DNA of 64,000 nt, from the NCBI RefSeq assembly GCF_900215295.1, contig NZ_OCMF01000001.1, positions 1,178,001 through 1,242,000 of the forward strand, read 5' to 3'. Of the stretch, positions 29,995 through 39,839 are shown piece after piece; positions within the stretch are counted from its first letter, which is position 1, and each line of letters starts with the position of its first letter. Source of the DNA: Salinimicrobium sediminis (GTDB lineage: Bacteria; Bacteroidota; Bacteroidia; Flavobacteriales; Flavobacteriaceae). The notes beneath the pieces are model-generated. The model saw only the letters and a list, made by a program, of their open reading frames with translations, was not told where the DNA came from and made no database searches. The position numbers and the translations under genes were made by a program.

Positions 29995-32757
29995 TTGAGA
30001 TTCTATTTACTTCTTCTTTTTCTGTTATCCTGGCTGGCAAATGGCCAGGAACTACCTCCTGTGCTCAATTTTAGCCCCAATGATTATAATGCCGGAAACC
30101 AGAATTGGATGGTGTCGCAGGGGCCGGATAAGAGAATATATGTTGCTAATAATTCCGGTTTGCTTCAGTTCGACGGGGAACACTGGAATTTATATAAGGT
30201 GCCGGGGGAAACGGCCGTAAGATCGGTCCTGGCCACAGAGGATCGTATTTACACAGGAGCTTATATGGACTTTGGATATTGGGAGCCGAAGGAGAATGGC
30301 AGACTAACCTATACTTCACTCAAGGACTCCGTAGGCCCGGGATTATTTGACGGGGAGCAATTCTGGGATATAAAGGAAATAGGGGATCACGTGATTTTTC
30401 AGAGTCACCAGCGATTATACAGTTTTAATAAGATTTCCGGACAGGTCACTGTAGTGGTTACTGAAAGGAATATTTCCAATCTTTTTAAAGTTCGGGACAG
30501 GATATATTATCAGGAAGCAGAAAAAGGCCTTTTTGTTATAGAAGAGGGGGTGGGGAGATCTTTTGTCTCTAATGAAAAGATCAGGAATAAAAGCATTATC
30601 GGTTTGTTTCCCTATTCCTCAGATAAAATACTGGCAGTGACCAGGGATGACGGAATTTTTATCATAACCGGGAATCAATGGGAATTTTTACCCGTGGAAA
30701 ATTACCCCGGTTCGGTAAGTTTCTTTTCTGCAAATTACCTGAAAGATGGATCTCTTGCTTTAGGAAGTATCGGGAGCGGCCTTTACATCCTGAGTTTGGA
30801 GGGAGAGCTAAAATACCATCTATCACAACCCACCTTACTCAACAATACTTTGTTGGCAGTGACCGAAGATGAAGAGGGAAATGTTTGGGGAGGTTTGGAC
30901 AATGGGATAGCCGTTATCAATAAGGAAAGCCCGTTCAGGTTATTCGTAGACACTTTTGGAAAAATTGGTACTGTCTATTGCGCTTTGGTTGTAGACGGCT
31001 TTATGTACTTGGGAACGAATCAGGGTCTTTACTATAAGGAAAAGGATGCTGACGGGGAATATGTGCTGGTGCCGGGAACCACAGGGCAGGTTTGGAGCCT
31101 TAATTATATCAACGGGGAGCTTTATGCTGGACATGATCGTGGCACTTTTATAGTTGAGGGTAAAAAGGTAAGGTTGATTTGGGATGGCCTTGGAACCTGG
31201 ACAATGGCAGGGATGGGGGGTGGTATTTTACAGGGACATTATAACGGACTTAGCTATTTTTCCCCGGGGTCAGAGGAACCGGCCAGTTACATTGAAAATT
31301 TTGATCTTTCGGTGCAACACATGGTTGTGGAGAATGATTCTATCGCCTGGATAAGTCATTATCACCGGGGGGTGTTTAAAATCGAGTTGAGCAGAGACTA
31401 TTCAAAAATTGAAAATATAAAAAACTTTAAAGTGGATCCCGAGGCGGGTATGGATCCTCATGTTTTCATTTTTGAAAATGATATCTATTATTCAACGGAG
31501 AAGCTGGTCTTTAAATATGACAGGAAAAAGGACGAGTTTACCGCCGATAATGAACTCAACAGGTTAAGCAGGGGGAATAACAGAATCAGCGGGGCTTCCA
31601 GGGTTTTGACAAATGGGAGTTGGTGGACCTTTGGAGAAGAAAATCTTTTTTATGTGACCAGAGATCCTTTTGAGCAGAAGTTAATTGAAAGAAAGATACC
31701 GCTTCCATTGGAAAGCAGAAATATCGGGAAAGGATTTGAAAATATCTCTCTTGTAGGGAAGGATCAGTTTCTTGCAGGTTCGAATGGAGGCTACATAGAA
31801 TTTTCCCTGCCGCTAAGAAATGACGTGCTCTCCGGTCAGCTTTTATTAAGTTCCATTAAAACCTCAATCAAAGGAGAACATGCTGCCTACCGGTCTTTAA
31901 TTGCGAAAGGTTTGGACCTGGACAATGAAAGCAATAGTATTTCTTTTCATTATGCTATTCCAAATTATCAAATTCTTGCCAGGCCTGAATACAGTTACCG
32001 GTTATTAAACTACACCAAGGATTGGTCATTGTGGGATCAGAGCGGAACGACGAGGTTCGAAAATTTGCCCCCCGGGAATTATGTTTTCCAGGTTAAAGGA
32101 AGAATAAACGACCGGGACCTGGAGGTTCGGGAATATGCTTTTACTATCCCTAAGCCCTGGCATCTGTCCAATCTGGCTTTGATCAGCTATGGTCTCCTGT
32201 TCCTTCTGGGACTTTTTGGAATTCACCATTTCTATAAAAGACGGCACAGGAAAATAATTCTTGAAAGGGAGAAGAACCTTAAGATGAAGAACCTGGAGGC
32301 AGAACAACAAATCATTAAGCTTCAAAAAGAAAATCTTGAAAGGAATATGACCGAGAAAAACGGGCAGCTGGCAGCTTCCACAATGTCTCTCATCAAAAAA
32401 AATGAATTCCTGTCCTATCTAAAAGAGGAATTAAAGGGAGATGAAAATTCCAGGGTTAAGAAGGTCATTAAAACTATAGATAAAGAATTGAGTGAAGAGG
32501 ATAACTGGAAGATGTTCCAGGAAGCTTTTAAAAACAGTGACAAGGAATTTTTTGATAAGCTAAAAGCTAAACATCCTGAACTTACTTCAAATGATTTGCG
32601 GCTTTGTGCTTATTTAAGATTAAACCTTTCCTCTAAAGAAATTGCTCCTCTAATTAATATCTCAGTTAAGAGTGTGGAGATAAAGCGATATCGTTTGAGA
32701 AAAAAAATGGATTTGCCCAGAAATGTGAATTTAACAGACTATATAATGCAATTATAG
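29995..32757 (+). CDS. Membrane-bound propeller/Y_Y_Y sensor with LuxR-type DNA-binding domain (PUL regulator)
   Basis: 920 residues. The start must be the TTG at 29995: an in-frame TAA lies at 29980 and a signal peptide (to ANGQ, ~17) begins at once. Residues ~20-640: two-component-regulator propeller repeats; ~650-715: Y_Y_Y domain (PEYSYRLLNYTKDW, GNYVFQVKG); one membrane helix (~725-745); a cytoplasmic coiled coil; and a LuxR-like HTH at ~850-920 (LTSNDLRLCAYL...SSKEIAPLINISVKSVEIKRYRLRKK). There is no histidine kinase, receiver or AraC domain, so the sensor itself would bind DNA from the membrane. It lies directly upstream of susC in the same direction and probably senses a beta-glucan oligosaccharide. 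Confidence 0.85.
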   Translation: MRFYLLLLFLLSWLANGQELPPVLNFSPNDYNAGNQNWMVSQGPDKRIYVANNSGLLQFDGEHWNLYKVPGETAVRSVLATEDRIYTGAYMDFGYWEPKENGRLTYTSLKDSVGPGLFDGEQFWDIKEIGDHVIFQSHQRLYSFNKISGQVTVVVTERNISNLFKVRDRIYYQEAEKGLFVIEEGVGRSFVSNEKIRNKSIIGLFPYSSDKILAVTRDDGIFIITGNQWEFLPVENYPGSVSFFSANYLKDGSLALGSIGSGLYILSLEGELKYHLSQPTLLNNTLLAVTEDEEGNVWGGLDNGIAVINKESPFRLFVDTFGKIGTVYCALVVDGFMYLGTNQGLYYKEKDADGEYVLVPGTTGQVWSLNYINGELYAGHDRGTFIVEGKKVRLIWDGLGTWTMAGMGGGILQGHYNGLSYFSPGSEEPASYIENFDLSVQHMVVENDSIAWISHYHRGVFKIELSRDYSKIENIKNFKVDPEAGMDPHVFIFENDIYYSTEKLVFKYDRKKDEFTADNELNRLSRGNNRISGASRVLTNGSWWTFGEENLFYVTRDPFEQKLIERKIPLPLESRNIGKGFENISLVGKDQFLAGSNGGYIEFSLPLRNDVLSGQLLLSSIKTSIKGEHAAYRSLIAKGLDLDNESNSISFHYAIPNYQILARPEYSYRLLNYTKDWSLWDQSGTTRFENLPPGNYVFQVKGRINDRDLEVREYAFTIPKPWHLSNLALISYGLLFLLGLFGIHHFYKRRHRKIILEREKNLKMKNLEAEQQIIKLQKENLERNMTEKNGQLAASTMSLIKKNEFLSYLKEELKGDENSRVKKVIKTIDKELSEEDNWKMFQEAFKNSDKEFFDKLKAKHPELTSNDLRLCAYLRLNLSSKEIAPLINISVKSVEIKRYRLRKKMDLPRNVNLTDYIMQL

Positions 32758-33138
32758 CCTTTACAAAGCTCATTTTTTCCTCTACACTACCTATACAAAT
32801 TTCCTAAATAATACTTTTTACTCTCTTTTTTAATTCCCCATTTTATAGCCTATAGGCTTATAAGACCAATGTTTTTGGGGTATATTCTTATCTATACATT
32901 AGACTTTTCAATTGTAGATTTTTTGTAAAGGCGATATTTCTTCCGGAGGTTGATTAAGTTAATATATTGGTAACACAATTTTAACAACTAATCCTAAGGC
33001 GAAATTGTATAAATCCTAATCTGAGTTGATCCGGAAGATCTTTCCGGTAATTCGAAATCGATTTCGGTTTTGGTTTATTCATTTCCGTCAAATTATTAAT
33101 CTTAAAATTAAATGCACCAACACCTAAATTAACAATCA
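32758..33138. promoter_or_regulatory. susC upstream region with three palindromes
   Basis: A 381-nt AT-rich non-coding region. It holds AGCCTATAGGCT (32847-32858), an inverted repeat CCGGAA...TTCCGG (33031-33047) and a perfect 14-bp palindrome CGAAATCGATTTCG (33053-33066), the last 72 nt before the ATG. These are candidate sites for the LuxR-type PUL regulator or a long-leader structure. No unambiguous TAnnTTTG box was found. Confidence 0.5.
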
Positions 33139-36100
33139 ATGAAAATTAAAAATTATTTAGTCGTGTTATTTCTGTTTGTTTTGAGTTCTGCCTTGGCTCA
33201 AACGAGAGAAGTGACCGGTACCGTAGTAGATGATACAGGAATGCCTTTACCGGGAGCCAATGTCATTATAAAAGGTACTACAGTAGGAACCCAGACAGAT
33301 TTTGACGGGAAATTTGCTATTGAAGCAGCCCCGGAGGATATTCTTGTATTTTCCTATGTAGGATATGAAACCATTGAAACCCTCGTGGGGGATCTGCAGG
33401 ATATTGCCATAACCCTCGCTCCAAATGCTGCTTCCCTTGATGAGGTAGTTGTTGTGGGATACGGTACCCAAAAGAAAAGTGTAACCACCGGGGCTATTTC
33501 TTCTGTTAAGGCCGAGGAACTTGAAGCTGTTCCCAATGGAAGAATTGAACAAACTCTTCAGGGAAGGGTTTCCGGGGTAACAATTGCACAAAACTCAGGT
33601 CAACCAGGTTCTTCAGCAACCGTTCGTGTTAGGGGTCTTACCACATTCGATACCTATGGAGGAAACACTCCATTATGGGTTGTAGACGGTGTGATCGTGG
33701 ATTCAGGCGGGATTGGATATTTGAACCAGCAAGATATTGAGTCTATAGAAGTCCTTAAAGATGCTGCTTCCCTTGCTATTTATGGGGCCAGGGCAGCCTC
33801 CGGAGTTATTCTTGTAACTACAAAGAAAGGTAAGCAAGGTTTAATGAATGTTAACTATACCGGATATTATGGTTTTTCCGGACCTGAAAAGACAGTAGAC
33901 CTTTTAAATGCACCACAGTATGCTGCATTGATGAATGAGAAATCTGTTGCAGCGGGAGGACAAATTGTTTATCCCGATCTTACTGCTTATGGGACAGGAA
34001 CAGACTGGCAGAAGGCTATTTTTAATGACAGGGCTACAAGAGAATCACACGAGTTTAGCCTTAGTGGTGGGAATGATGTTTCTACCTTCTATGCTTCCTT
34101 CGGACTTTTAGATCAGGAAGGTATCGTTACTTCAGAGATCTCCAAGTATCAGAAGAAAAGTTTACGATTGAACTCTACTCATGAAATATCTGATATGTTC
34201 AAGGTTGGACAAACTTTTGGATACACTCACCAAAGAAATACAGGATTGGGAAACACTAACAGTGAATACGGTGGGCCCTTGAGTTCAGCTCTAAACCTGG
34301 ATCCTCTTACCCCTATTGTAGTAACAGACCCTGCGGTAGCTAATTCTTCTCCCTATATTAATAACCCTGTATTTAGAGATGCAAACGGGAATCCTTACGG
34401 AATTTCCGATCCAAGGGTAGGGCAGGAAATGACTAACCCAGTTGCTTATGTTCAAACCAGGTTGGGTAACTATAACTGGTCTGATGATTTTGTAGGTAAT
34501 GCCTATTTAGAATTTAAGCCCATTGACCAACTTACCTTTAGATCAAGTGTAGGTGGGAAAATAGCATATTGGGGAGGTGACTTCTTTACTCCTGTGTATT
34601 ATTTAAGTGCTACAGTAGGAACTTCACAAAATAGCTTAAGCCGAAACCTTAACAAGGGATTTGGATGGAATATTGAAAATACAGTTTCTTACGATGACAG
34701 CTTTGGTAAACACAACCTTACTGTGTTGCTGGGACAAGGGGCTTATGTTGACGGTATTACCAGTGGTACATATACTTCTTATCAGGGCCTTCCGGTGAGC
34801 AGTTACAAAGACGCTTCTTTTAATTACGACATTCCGGATGATCGAATTGTAGGTAGTGCCTATAACGGAACCGAGCATCGCGTAGTTTCCCTCTTCTCGC
34901 GTTTGAACTACAACTATGATGAAAGATACCTTTTTACAGGAATTGTTCGTAGAGACGGATCTTCCAATTTTGGACCAAATAACAAATTTGGGGTTTTCCC
35001 ATCCTTCTCTGCAGGTTGGAATGTGTCCAATGAAGATTTCTGGGGAGGTGAAGGATTCATCAATACTTTAAAAATAAGAGCAGGTTATGGAGTTACCGGT
35101 AATGATGCCATCAGGCAAAATGGATATCTGGCTCTAATTGACGGCGGTCGTAATTACACCTTTGGACAGGATGGTAGTGCCATAGAAATCGGCTACAGCC
35201 CAAATGCACCCGCAAACCCCGATTTAAGATGGGAAGAGACTTCTCAGCTCAACATTGGAGCTGATGCAAGATTTTTTGATTATCTTACTATGACGCTGGA
35301 ATACTATAAGAAAGTGACAACCGGCATTCTTCAGGAATTTGAAATTCCGGGGTATGTGGGTTCTACAGGTCTTCCCGTTGGTAACGTGGCCGATATGGAG
35401 AACCGTGGAGTAGAACTTGAATTGGGCTTCAATAAGAATTTTGGAGAACTTTATTTCTCTGCTAATGGTAACTTTACCTACCTTGAAAACGAGGTTACTT
35501 ACCTTGGTCAGGATAAGATCTTTATTACTACCGGTACTTCGGGATTCCAGTCTATGGGTCCCATTACCAGAACTCAGATTGGACAACCATACAACTCTTT
35601 CTACGGATTTAGTACAGCAGGTATTTTCCAAACTCCCGAAGAAGTTAATGCCTATACAGGACCTAATGGAAATGTGATTCAGCCAAATGCTGTTCCGGGT
35701 GACTTCAAATGGGTAGATACTAACAATGATGGAACTATTACAGATGATGATAAACAGTTCCTTGGAAGTCCGCTTCCAAAATATACCTTTGGTCTTACCC
35801 TTAACATGAATTATAAGAATTTCGATTTGATGGTATTTACTCAGGGTGCAGCAGGCAATAAGATCTTCCAGGGCTTACGTCGTCTGGATATCCAAAATGC
35901 CAACTACTCTACAAAGGCACTTAGCAGATGGAGAGGTGAAGGAACATCAAATGATTATCCCCGTCTAACGAACAACGATACTAACGAAAACTTTAGTAGA
36001 ATGTCCGATTTTTATCTTGAGGATGGAGATTATCTCCGCTTAAAGCTGGCTCAGGTGGGATATACCATTCCTGACACCTTTACAAAAGCATACGGGGTTC

Positions 36101-36255
36101 AAAAAATGAGATTCTATGTAACAGGAGAAAACCTGTTAACATTGACAGACTATACAGGTTACGATCCTGAAATTGGAGGAAATACATTTGGTATAGATCG
36201 TGGATATTATCCACAGGCCAGATCTTTCCTATTTGGAGCTAACATACAATTTTAA
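33139..36255 (+). CDS. SusC-like TonB-dependent glycan importer
   Basis: 1038 residues: signal peptide (~1-20), carboxypeptidase-D-like domain (TREVTGTVVDDTGMPLPGANV, ~21-95), TonB-box-like LDEVVVVGYGTQ, plug domain (~110-230) and a 22-strand barrel ending in an aromatic (ANIQF). SusC proteins import oligosaccharides through the outer membrane with energy from TonB, capped by the SusD partner encoded 5 nt downstream. The enzymes in the operon suggest beta-1,3/1,6-gluco-oligosaccharides as cargo. Regulation is probably by the upstream sensor. Confidence 0.95.
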   Translation: MKIKNYLVVLFLFVLSSALAQTREVTGTVVDDTGMPLPGANVIIKGTTVGTQTDFDGKFAIEAAPEDILVFSYVGYETIETLVGDLQDIAITLAPNAASLDEVVVVGYGTQKKSVTTGAISSVKAEELEAVPNGRIEQTLQGRVSGVTIAQNSGQPGSSATVRVRGLTTFDTYGGNTPLWVVDGVIVDSGGIGYLNQQDIESIEVLKDAASLAIYGARAASGVILVTTKKGKQGLMNVNYTGYYGFSGPEKTVDLLNAPQYAALMNEKSVAAGGQIVYPDLTAYGTGTDWQKAIFNDRATRESHEFSLSGGNDVSTFYASFGLLDQEGIVTSEISKYQKKSLRLNSTHEISDMFKVGQTFGYTHQRNTGLGNTNSEYGGPLSSALNLDPLTPIVVTDPAVANSSPYINNPVFRDANGNPYGISDPRVGQEMTNPVAYVQTRLGNYNWSDDFVGNAYLEFKPIDQLTFRSSVGGKIAYWGGDFFTPVYYLSATVGTSQNSLSRNLNKGFGWNIENTVSYDDSFGKHNLTVLLGQGAYVDGITSGTYTSYQGLPVSSYKDASFNYDIPDDRIVGSAYNGTEHRVVSLFSRLNYNYDERYLFTGIVRRDGSSNFGPNNKFGVFPSFSAGWNVSNEDFWGGEGFINTLKIRAGYGVTGNDAIRQNGYLALIDGGRNYTFGQDGSAIEIGYSPNAPANPDLRWEETSQLNIGADARFFDYLTMTLEYYKKVTTGILQEFEIPGYVGSTGLPVGNVADMENRGVELELGFNKNFGELYFSANGNFTYLENEVTYLGQDKIFITTGTSGFQSMGPITRTQIGQPYNSFYGFSTAGIFQTPEEVNAYTGPNGNVIQPNAVPGDFKWVDTNNDGTITDDDKQFLGSPLPKYTFGLTLNMNYKNFDLMVFTQGAAGNKIFQGLRRLDIQNANYSTKALSRWRGEGTSNDYPRLTNNDTNENFSRMSDFYLEDGDYLRLKLAQVGYTIPDTFTKAYGVQKMRFYVTGENLLTLTDYTGYDPEIGGNTFGIDRGYYPQARSFLFGANIQF

Positions 36256-36260
36256 AAAAA

Positions 36261-37772
36261 ATGAAAATGAAAACACACACATTCAAGTTAGTATTAGCTG
36301 CTTTTGCAGTGATATTTACGTTGAATTCCTGTAGTGAAGATTTCCTTGAGGTGCCGGTAAAAGGTACTAACCTGGAATCCAACTATTACAGGAATGAAAC
36401 GGAAGCTTTTGCCGGTCTTGTAGCAGTTTATGATGTTATGAGAAAATATTCCGGAGGATTTGAGAACATGGTTACCTTTTTTAATGCGGGTTCAGATGAT
36501 TTCAGAGCCGGAGGAGGTAACGCTTCTGACGGGATCGGGATCCAGAATTTTGATGACTTCAAAATTACGCCCACTACAATGCCTCAAAGCTATTGGAGTG
36601 ATTACTATCAGGGAATATCCCGTGCTAACTTTTTACTTACCAAGTTGCCTGATGTTGACATGGATGAGAGTAAAATCGCGCGAATGACTGCCGAAACCAA
36701 AGCTCTTCGTGCACTTTATTACTTTAACCTGGTAAGAATGTTCAAAAACATTCCTTTGATTACTACTCCTCTTACCAGCAGTGAATTCAACACGGTGCCA
36801 CAGGCAGATCCTGCGGCGGTTTTTGCGCAAATAGAACAGGATCTTCTTGAGGCTATTCCAGACCTTCCACCTACAATACCTGCAGAAGAGGCAGGACGTA
36901 TTACTAAAGGAGGAGCCCAGGCAATATTGGGTAAAGTATTCCTTTGGGAAGGAAAAAACCAGGAAGCGGCAGCTCAATTGAGAGAGGTAAACGGAACTCC
37001 TGGTGAAACCAACCAATATGGGAACAGATTACTTGACAGCTTTGATGCTCTATGGGAGACAGATAATAAATTTAATGCCGAATCCATAGTAGAGGTTGCT
37101 CATACAAATGCTTCTTTCTCCTACTGGGAGATATGGGGTCAGGGTCAGGATGAAGGTAATACCATTAATACTATGGTAGGACCAAGATCTTATTCTCAAT
37201 TGACCGAGGCTGCGCCAGATCTACCTTCTGGATGGAGTTTTAATCCTGTGGAACCGGAATTGTATGAACTTTTAAAAGGTGATCCGAGATTTGACGCAAC
37301 AATTCTTGATTTGGAAGCTTTAGTAGCAGCCGGCGCTGCATCCTATTCTCCAGGATACGAAGACACTGGATATTTCCTAAACAAATTTATTCCTACCCGT
37401 GCAGATGTGACTACAGGTGCGGGAGAACCGATCTTGAACTATCGTCAGAATTTTTATGTAATTCGTCTTGCAGACACTTACTTAATGGAAGCTGAAGCTC
37501 TTGGCGGAACAGGTGCAAGAGCCCAGGCTCTTTTAGACGCAGTAAGAGCCAGAGTTGATTTACCTAGTGTTCCTGTTTCATTACAGGCTATCTACAGAGA
37601 ACGCAGACTGGAACTTGCCGGAGAAGGTCATAGATTTTTCGATCTTGTGAGAACAGGAAGAGCTGCTGAATTCTTATCTGATGAAGGTTTTGTTGCCGGA
37701 AAGCATGAAATTCTTCCTATTCCTTACAGGGAACTAGAAAACACCGTAATTGAGCAAAATCCGCAGTATTAA
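36261..37772 (+). CDS. SusD/RagB-like glycan-binding lipoprotein
   Basis: 503 residues; lipobox LNSC (Cys24). SusD_N (~30-230) and the RagB/SusD helical fold (~270-500) are both present (TKALRALYYFNLVRMFKNIPLIT; RRLELAGEGHRFFDLVRTG). It forms the lid of the SusC barrel and binds polysaccharide at the cell surface. It is cotranscribed with susC (5-nt gap) and the next lipoprotein (5-nt gap). Confidence 0.95.
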   Translation: MKMKTHTFKLVLAAFAVIFTLNSCSEDFLEVPVKGTNLESNYYRNETEAFAGLVAVYDVMRKYSGGFENMVTFFNAGSDDFRAGGGNASDGIGIQNFDDFKITPTTMPQSYWSDYYQGISRANFLLTKLPDVDMDESKIARMTAETKALRALYYFNLVRMFKNIPLITTPLTSSEFNTVPQADPAAVFAQIEQDLLEAIPDLPPTIPAEEAGRITKGGAQAILGKVFLWEGKNQEAAAQLREVNGTPGETNQYGNRLLDSFDALWETDNKFNAESIVEVAHTNASFSYWEIWGQGQDEGNTINTMVGPRSYSQLTEAAPDLPSGWSFNPVEPELYELLKGDPRFDATILDLEALVAAGAASYSPGYEDTGYFLNKFIPTRADVTTGAGEPILNYRQNFYVIRLADTYLMEAEALGGTGARAQALLDAVRARVDLPSVPVSLQAIYRERRLELAGEGHRFFDLVRTGRAAEFLSDEGFVAGKHEILPIPYRELENTVIEQNPQY

Positions 37773-37777
37773 TAAAT

Positions 37778-39826
37778 ATGAAAAACATGAAAAAATTTAG
37801 ATTTATACTGGGTCTGTTTAGCCTCCTTGCAATTCTAGGTTGTAGTATGGAAGATGGAATAGACGACGACACTTCCTTTTTGGAAACCGTTAATTCCGGA
37901 AATATAGGTGCCACTTTTGCCATAACGAATGATAATACCGGTCTTGTGACCATTACTCCTACCGGTGAAGGGGTTACCAGATTCATAGTAGATTTTGGAG
38001 ACGGTTCCCCGGTTTCAGCAGAGATTAAACCAGGAGAATGGGTGAAGCACTTCTATGCAGAAGGAAATTATGATGTTGTGGTTACAGGGAAAAACCTGGC
38101 AGGAGAAACGGCTCAGGGAACTCAACCCCTTACTGTTTCATTCAGAACTCCAGAGAATCTAGAAATCAACATAGATAAAGATCCTCAGGATAATTATACC
38201 GTAATTGTAAGTGCTACTGCAGATTATGCAGCCACTTTTGATGTATATTTCGGGGAGTCTGCAGATGAGGAGCCAACACCTCTTATGCCAGGCGAATCTG
38301 TTAGCCATACCTATCAGACAGTGGGAACTTATGATGTAAGAGTTGTTGCTCTTAGTGGTGGGGAAGCTTCTCTTGAAGATACCAAACAGGTTACCATTAC
38401 AGATCCTTTGTTTTTACCGGTTGACTTTGAATCCGCTAAATTGGATTATACCTGGAGTGGATTTGGTGGAGCCAGTGCTCAGGTAATAGATAACCCCGAT
38501 ATTAGTGGGATCAACACCAGTGCTAAAGTTGTTGAACTTAAAGAGAATGCTGGTGCAGAAGTATGGGCCGGAGCTTCCTTACAATTAGATGAACCTCTTG
38601 ATTTCTCTCAGGGTACTGCAATAAAAATGAACGTTTGGTCACCTGAAGCAGGTGTGCCTGTAATGGTCAAAATTGAAGACACTAGTTCAGAGCCCGACGG
38701 GAATGGGAACCCATCAGTTTTTGTAGAGGTAATTGAAAATACAACTACATCTGGTGAGTGGGAAGAAATGACCTTTGACCTTAGTAGTGCTGCAAGTTTT
38801 GATGCTTCCATTAACTACGACAGGGTGATCGTGTTTTACGACTTCGGAAATCCTGGAGAAGGAGCAACATTCTACTTTGATGACATTAGTTTAATGAAAC
38901 TGGTGCTTTTACAACTTCCCATAACTTTTGATAACGCAGATCTGGATTATTCTCCAGGAGTATGGGACGGAACATCTTTTGAGGTGGTTGCCAATCCAGC
39001 TCAATCTGGGGCCAATACGTCAGCTTCAATGGTTGGTGCGATAACAAATTCCGGTAGTGATTGGGAAGGCATTAAATTTAATCTGGATGAGCCAGTGGAT
39101 TTCAGTGGTGATAACAAAACAGTCACAATGAAATTATGGTCGGATACTCCTGTCTCCGTTCTCCTTAAATTGGAAGATGCTGTTAATGGTGAGGCTAATA
39201 CTGAAGTAGCAGCAGACCATGGTGGATCAGGCTGGGAAGAACTTAGCTTTAACTTTAGCACAGATGCACAGTATTCTGGAATGGTCATTTTTGTAGATGG
39301 CGGTAAATCTACAGCTGGAACTTTCTATCTTGATGATATTCGTATGGGAGTAGCAGAGTATATTTCTCTCTTCAGCAACGTTGCTGATGATGTAACTGTA
39401 GATACCTGGAGAACAGACTGGTCAGTTGCCGATTATGAGGAGGTTACTTTTGATGGCCGTGCATCAAAATACTATACAAATCTTTCTTTTGTAGGGATCG
39501 AAACCGTTGCCAATCAATTGGATATCACCGAAATGACTCATTTACATGTGGAATTTTATACTGAAAATGCTACTGCATTTAAAGTGAAACTGGTTGATTT
39601 TGGAGCAAATGCTAAATGGGAAGCTGCTGATGCAGGAGATTTTGACAATACCGAACACGAAATAGTATTTGAAAATCCTGCGCAAAAGGAATGGGTAAGC
39701 CTGGATATTCCATTGTCTGATTTTACCAACCTTACAGGTAGAGAACATATTGCACAACTAATCTTTTCTGCCGCACCAGCGGGAGAAGCAGATGTATATG
39801 TTACCAACATATATTTTCACAACTAA
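37778..39826 (+). CDS. Surface glycan-binding lipoprotein with PKD and CBM-like domains
   Basis: 682 residues; lipobox ILGC (Cys22). Two PKD-type Ig modules (~40-205; FIVDFGDGSP... and YDVRVVALSGG) are followed by three beta-sandwich modules (~210-370, ~375-530, ~535-682). The first two are clear repeats of each other (YTWSGFGGASAQV / YSPGVWDGTSFEV; FYFDDIS / FYLDDIR), like CBM4/CBM9-type carbohydrate-binding modules. No catalytic motif was seen. Position straight after susD is the usual place of surface glycan-binding proteins, which hold the polymer for cleavage. Confidence 0.82.
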   Translation: MKNMKKFRFILGLFSLLAILGCSMEDGIDDDTSFLETVNSGNIGATFAITNDNTGLVTITPTGEGVTRFIVDFGDGSPVSAEIKPGEWVKHFYAEGNYDVVVTGKNLAGETAQGTQPLTVSFRTPENLEINIDKDPQDNYTVIVSATADYAATFDVYFGESADEEPTPLMPGESVSHTYQTVGTYDVRVVALSGGEASLEDTKQVTITDPLFLPVDFESAKLDYTWSGFGGASAQVIDNPDISGINTSAKVVELKENAGAEVWAGASLQLDEPLDFSQGTAIKMNVWSPEAGVPVMVKIEDTSSEPDGNGNPSVFVEVIENTTTSGEWEEMTFDLSSAASFDASINYDRVIVFYDFGNPGEGATFYFDDISLMKLVLLQLPITFDNADLDYSPGVWDGTSFEVVANPAQSGANTSASMVGAITNSGSDWEGIKFNLDEPVDFSGDNKTVTMKLWSDTPVSVLLKLEDAVNGEANTEVAADHGGSGWEELSFNFSTDAQYSGMVIFVDGGKSTAGTFYLDDIRMGVAEYISLFSNVADDVTVDTWRTDWSVADYEEVTFDGRASKYYTNLSFVGIETVANQLDITEMTHLHVEFYTENATAFKVKLVDFGANAKWEAADAGDFDNTEHEIVFENPAQKEWVSLDIPLSDFTNLTGREHIAQLIFSAAPAGEADVYVTNIYFHN

Positions 39827-39839
39827 ATAAAATAGATAA

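Noticed and set aside
32971-32984. GTAACACAATTTTA before susC as an operator of the sulfur regulon
   Set aside because: Only one half-site matches and the spacing is wrong.
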